A stretch of DNA of 64,000 nt from Chondrus crispus (Eukaryota; Rhodophyta; Florideophyceae; Gigartinales; Gigartinaceae): contig NW_005178986.1 of assembly GCF_000350225.1 (NCBI RefSeq), forward strand, positions 62,001 through 126,000, given 5' to 3'. Each line of letters begins with the position of its first letter. Position 1 is the first letter of the stretch. Positions 60,379 through 64,000 of the stretch are shown here, one piece after another. A program made the position numbers and the translations under genes. The notes beneath the pieces are model-generated. The model ran no database searches and was not told the origin of the DNA. It was given only the letters and a program-made list of their open reading frames with translations.

Positions 60379-62661
60379 ATGTCGACCAGCGCACCCGGGG
60401 ACGTCGGTCCCGGGGCGAGCAGAGTCGGATCGACAAAGGCGTCGAAGATCTGGCGAGGTCCTCGCACCTGAAGCCAGGCCAATACGGCCACGGATCCCGA
60501 AGGTCAAGAAATCCCGACGGGGATTGAAGCCGACAAGAACAACCTATCCTACAGGTTCGAGAAGATGGGCGAGGAAATTCGCAAAGAGATGACGAAAAAT
60601 CTTGAGGCTGAATTAGCCCTCGTCCGGAAGCAACTGGAGTTGCAAGCATCCGAGTTCCATGCCGCTTTAGGAGAACTATCGGCTCGAGTGGATCTCGTCG
60701 AGAAGGAGCGAGGTGAGGCAACCGACGGTCTGGAGCCGGAGGTCCTAGCTTCGTTGAAAAGTTCAGTCAAGGACGCAAGGCGCGACGCGAATCAAGCTTT
60801 GGAGTCCTTAGGTAAATTTAGAAGCAGTATCGACGACAGGTTCGACCGCACCGCTCATCGTCTCAAGGACCTCGAACAGGTCGCCGGGCAAGAGCCGCTC
60901 CCAACGGGTCGAGAAGGCGACCGTCGATCGAAGAAGGACAAGGCCGCGGTACAGCGGAGTTCCAAGTCGAAGACTTCGAAGAAGAGTCTGCGACGCAGGA
61001 GCAAGAGTCACTGTAGTGACGAGCCGGAGGACCAAGACTCAATGACCGAGTCAAATGGCCTTTCCGAAGATGGTGACGACGGTTTGTCGAACCATGCCAG
61101 CGATTCCGAACATCGTTCAGAGGAAGGGAAAGGATTTCGCGGGGCAAGAAAATTACCTCCAGACGGGGCAGGATAACTTCGTCCGCCTCGCGGAGAGACA
61201 AGGACGCGGAGCCCGAAGATGTCGCAACGCGGCGCGGGCCGCGATGGGAGGAGTTGGAGGAGCTGAATCCGACCAACTACCACTTCAAGAAATTACTTTC
61301 GTACCGAACGTACCGTTTGCGGAACCCACAGACATATTTGTCAAGTTCCCGGCGGACCGCCGTGCGAAAAATCAGGAGAGATGTTCCGCCTAAGGTGAAG
61401 AAGGACAACACGTTCACAGGTGAGGACGGAGTCCTTGTGTTGGATTTTTTGGCAAAATTAGTTCAAGAGTTCGATACTCAAGAAATGAACGAGGGGCAAG
61501 CGATCCGCTTGTTGCCCGAATTTCTAAGTGGCGTCGCCTTGAGACAGTACACTTCGGTGTCTCAGACGGCCGGGTCCCATCACGGAAAGGTGTCCGTTTG
61601 GCCGGAGGCCGTACAGTGGCTGTTGAGGAGTTTCGCAACCGACGAGACGATTCGTCAAGCCCTGCTCGCATTGCGAGAGGTTCAGCAAAGACCGTCTGAA
61701 GACGAGATGGAATTCTATATCCGTCCGACGGACGCGAGCAATCGATGTGGAAACGTATATTCGATGGAAGAACAAATGACGATGTTTATTGAAGGACTCG
61801 ATTCGAGTATCAAGCCGATGGTATCTCAATACCGACAAGACAATCGGGACGTTTCCTTTTGAGACTAGTTAATTACGCGAAGGCGCATGGCTCGGCGAGC
61901 CGCGCTAAGGACAAGAAGACCAAGAAGGTCACGATTCAGACGCCGTCGACGTTCAGGGCGGGGAAGAAGCCGAGGGCTTCTCATCCCGGTCGCAAAAGTC
62001 ACGCCGCAGTCCATTTAGCCGAGTCCATGTCCGCGTCAGATGAGCGCGGTGCGCATGGAAGTAGCGAAAATCACTACGAAGGAGCGTTAGTAGCCGAAGG
62101 CGAGTTCATTGAGCCATCGGAGGGCTACGGACACGAGGACTACGGGGACAGCGGGTCGTCAACTTTACCGACGCCTGCATACACGACGGAGTCGTTTCAG
62201 AGCCCACGGATCCCGTTATGATGTTTCGGGGGCGCGGCCACACGCCGGCGCCGCGCATTCCGATGGAAGACAAGGGTACGACGTTTCGAAGGCCAGGCTG
62301 GATGGGAAGGCCGCAACGCCAAGGAAGGCCGCCGGCCCGTGGAGATCCTAGGACGCCGTATCCCGTCAAGACGCACGGTCTGGTGTGCTATCATTGCTAT
62401 GAAAAGGGGCACGCCGCGCCAACGTGCATTCTTTCCCTCCGGGAAATGCACCGCGTTTTGGAAAATTACGAGGCGTTGTCTCCGATGGAGAGGTTAGGGA
62501 TACCATCGACGAGTTACCTGAAGGTCAAGAATTGGTTCGATTCGCAGACGGCGAGCACGCCGAGTGCTTCAACGCCGAGGTCGAACCAACCCTTCAGAGG
62601 GCCCACTGCGGGGCCCGCGCCGTCGGATGTGAGAAGGATCCCGCAACGGCAGGAAAACTAG
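60379..62661 (+). CDS. Gag region of the second Gypsy element
   Basis: The N-terminal part is a long coiled coil (EEIRKEMTKNLEAELALVRK) followed by a Ser/Lys-rich segment. A capsid-like helical part lies around 61400-61860 (GQAIRLLPEFLSGVALRQYT, MEEQMTMFIEGLDSSIKPMV). A CCHC zinc knuckle (CYHCYEKGHAAPTC) lies near 62390. It is a fossil gag spread over more than one frame; splitting of gag and pol is common in this family. Confidence 0.75.
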
Positions 62662-62859
62662 AGAGGGGAATCTCGCATGAGTCGCGAGAGGCACAGGGTC
62701 GACGTACTGTGCCCGGGGCTCAGCCCCGTTCCCCGTCTCTAAAGGAAAAATCAGGCCTCGAGGAGGAGGTTGTTGGATTGGTGGATAAACCCAAAGGGCC
62801 AGCTCAAGTCAAGAAAATTTTGAGCCGAGCCCGAGATCATCCGCTGGAAGAAGTTCGAA

Positions 62860-63640
62860 GACCCTGGTACAGGGTTAAGCGAAGGGAGTGTTCCGAGAAG
62901 ATTTTGGTCCTTGCGCGAAAGAACTACAAAGTTTACGCGGACATCGGACCCACAATTGGATTGATGAGCCGGGTGTTGTCTGTTTTAGACACCGGCGCGG
63001 GACCAAACCTTGTGCGAAAATCGGAACTCCCAGCTGGAATGGAATCTCTAGTGTCCCACGGACCGACCCAAGATATCGGCGACGCGAACAATAGGCCACT
63101 CCGGACTCTCGGCACAATTAGAATGCCTGTGAGGCTTGGAAAATTTGTGGCCGCAGCCGAGTTTATTGTATGCGAAAAACTAGCCGTCCCGCTAATTCTA
63201 GGCGCGGACTACTGTGACCGGTTTGTGGAAGCAATTTATCCAAGGAAGAAAACGGTTGAGTTGGCGGATTTCTCGGAGGTTCTGATAGTTAGGCGGTTCT
63301 CGACGAGAAAAGGGAAGAAGAATCTCGTCGCGGGAGAGGACGAGAATGATGGAGAGGGGGAGCGAATTTCCCCTAAGGTAAAAGTGGCAAGAGCCAAAAC
63401 TATCGAGCCAGGGACGCAACGCGTCGTGGAATGCACCTCGAAGAGGGCGGGCTTGGTGGTGGTTCAGCCGTACTCGTCGTTGTACGAAAGGCACGGGTTG
63501 ACGTGCACGAATGGTGTCGTTCAGGTTGAGCCTGACAAGCCATTTCGTTTACTCGTTGCGAATTTTAGGACGTACCCTGTCAGGGTGCAAAAAGGCCAAG
63601 TGGTGGCGGAATTATTACCGAACCCGAGAGCCGCGCTCGA
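62860..63640 (+). CDS. Aspartic protease region of the second Gypsy element
   Basis: The frame around 62980-63215 reads LDTGAGPNLVRKSELP and later VPLILGADYCDRF. These are the active-site DTG loop and the ILG-x-D segment of retroelement proteases. It lies between the gag knuckle and the start of RT, as expected for Ty3/Gypsy. Confidence 0.8.
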
Positions 63641-63869
63641 GAGCAAAACCACCATTGGTGAAGTTCTCGGAATTCAAGAAAGGAAGAACGAAAATTTTCC
63701 TAATTCCCCCAAGACGCCTACGGGCGAGACAAGAGGCGAACCGTCGGATCAAGCGCGCGAGGACCAGCCAGAAGAACGGTCGGCAGAGCTCTCCGCGTCG
63801 GCATCTACGAAGCCGCAACGCAGGATTGAGCCGCCACCACCGGACGTGGAGGACCTCGACCTGAGCCAC

Positions 63870-64000
63870 ATGCCGGAACGGCTGCGCGAGCGGTTCCGTC
63901 GGATGTTGAAGAAGTATTCAAGGATGTGGGATGGGACGCTTGGCGAAATTAATACCACCGTCCATCGGATCGAGTTGATACCCGAGACTCGCCCCATCGC
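63870..64000 (+). CDS. Start of the reverse transcriptase region (cut by window end)
   Basis: The segment ERFRRMLKKYSRMWDGTLGEI ... HRIELIPETRPI is the conserved stretch just before the RT fingers in Gypsy elements (H-x-I-x-L.......PI). The rest of pol is outside the window. Confidence 0.75.
   Translation, partial: MPERLRERFRRMLKKYSRMWDGTLGEINTTVHRIELIPETRPI

Larger units (their letters stand above)
59156..64000 (+). mobile_element. Second Gypsy (Ty3) retrotransposon, 5' half, cut by window end
   Basis: Plus-strand element: 5' LTR 59156-60209, primer site, gag with coiled coil, capsid-like part and zinc knuckle, aspartic protease, and the start of RT at the window edge. It differs from the first element in sequence, LTR and length, but uses the same primer site. 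The 3' LTR is outside, so its age cannot be judged from LTRs. The visible part is broken in several places (about five). Confidence 0.88.

Noticed and set aside
1-64000. tRNA, rRNA or snRNA genes
   Set aside because: No cloverleaf-like or conserved RNA sequence was noticed by eye. A covariance-model search could not be run.

Overview
This looks like repeat-rich, intron-poor DNA from a eukaryotic nuclear genome. Long uninterrupted reading frames encode eukaryotic domain types: a MULE transposase, a Plavaka/CACTA (tnp2) transposase, a Ulp1 protease, a UPF1-like helicase, a SET domain and a chromodomain integrase. There are no bacterial operons, RNA genes or CRISPR arrays. Few introns, GC-balanced DNA and heavy loads of LTR and DNA transposons would suit a florideophyte red alga such as Chondrus. 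That is an impression only, because no taxonomic marker is present. No ordinary housekeeping gene was recognised.

Layout. (1) 1-2910: probable tail of an LTR retroelement, with a 519-residue minus-strand ORF that aligns in order with the antisense ORF of the large Gypsy element further right. (2) 2.9-29.6 kb: five gene modules. They are a MULE transposase (3.98-6.94 kb), a Ulp1 protease ORF followed in frame by an SF1 helicase ORF (8.1-13.7 kb), a ParB-like plus 2OG-Fe(II) dioxygenase protein in its own 5.0-kb inverted-repeat element (14.84-19.88 kb), a DNA adenine-type methyltransferase fused to a SET domain (20.85-23.86 kb), and an orphan 501-residue protein (25.1-26.6 kb). The modules are separated by six arrays of a short palindrome family, and the region has related satellites at both ends. 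(3) 29.6-33.6 kb: GC-rich DNA with no firm gene, except a possible Harbinger transposase N-terminus. (4) 33.6-37.6 kb: Plavaka/CACTA-type transposase with a small companion gene. (5) 38.5-40.0 kb: fragment of a cysteine-rich, secreted-type protein gene and a probable solo LTR. (6) 40.2-58.6 kb: a broken gene for a large transposon-type protein (GDQ/FH domain, FEN1-like nuclease, Cys-rich tail), split by a recent 12.9-kb Gypsy insertion. (7) 59.2-64.0 kb: first half of a second Gypsy element, cut by the window edge.

The most interesting region is 2.9-29.6 kb. It places a candidate DNA methyltransferase/histone methyltransferase fusion, a ParB/dioxygenase protein, a SUMO protease plus helicase, and a transposase side by side. 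They are embedded in common repeats, and several carry SUMO-interaction-like motifs. It may be one giant composite transposon with its own chromatin-modifying kit, or several related elements nested together. Some frames are interrupted, so at least parts of this copy are decaying or mis-assembled; a 163-base gap lies inside one palindromic repeat.
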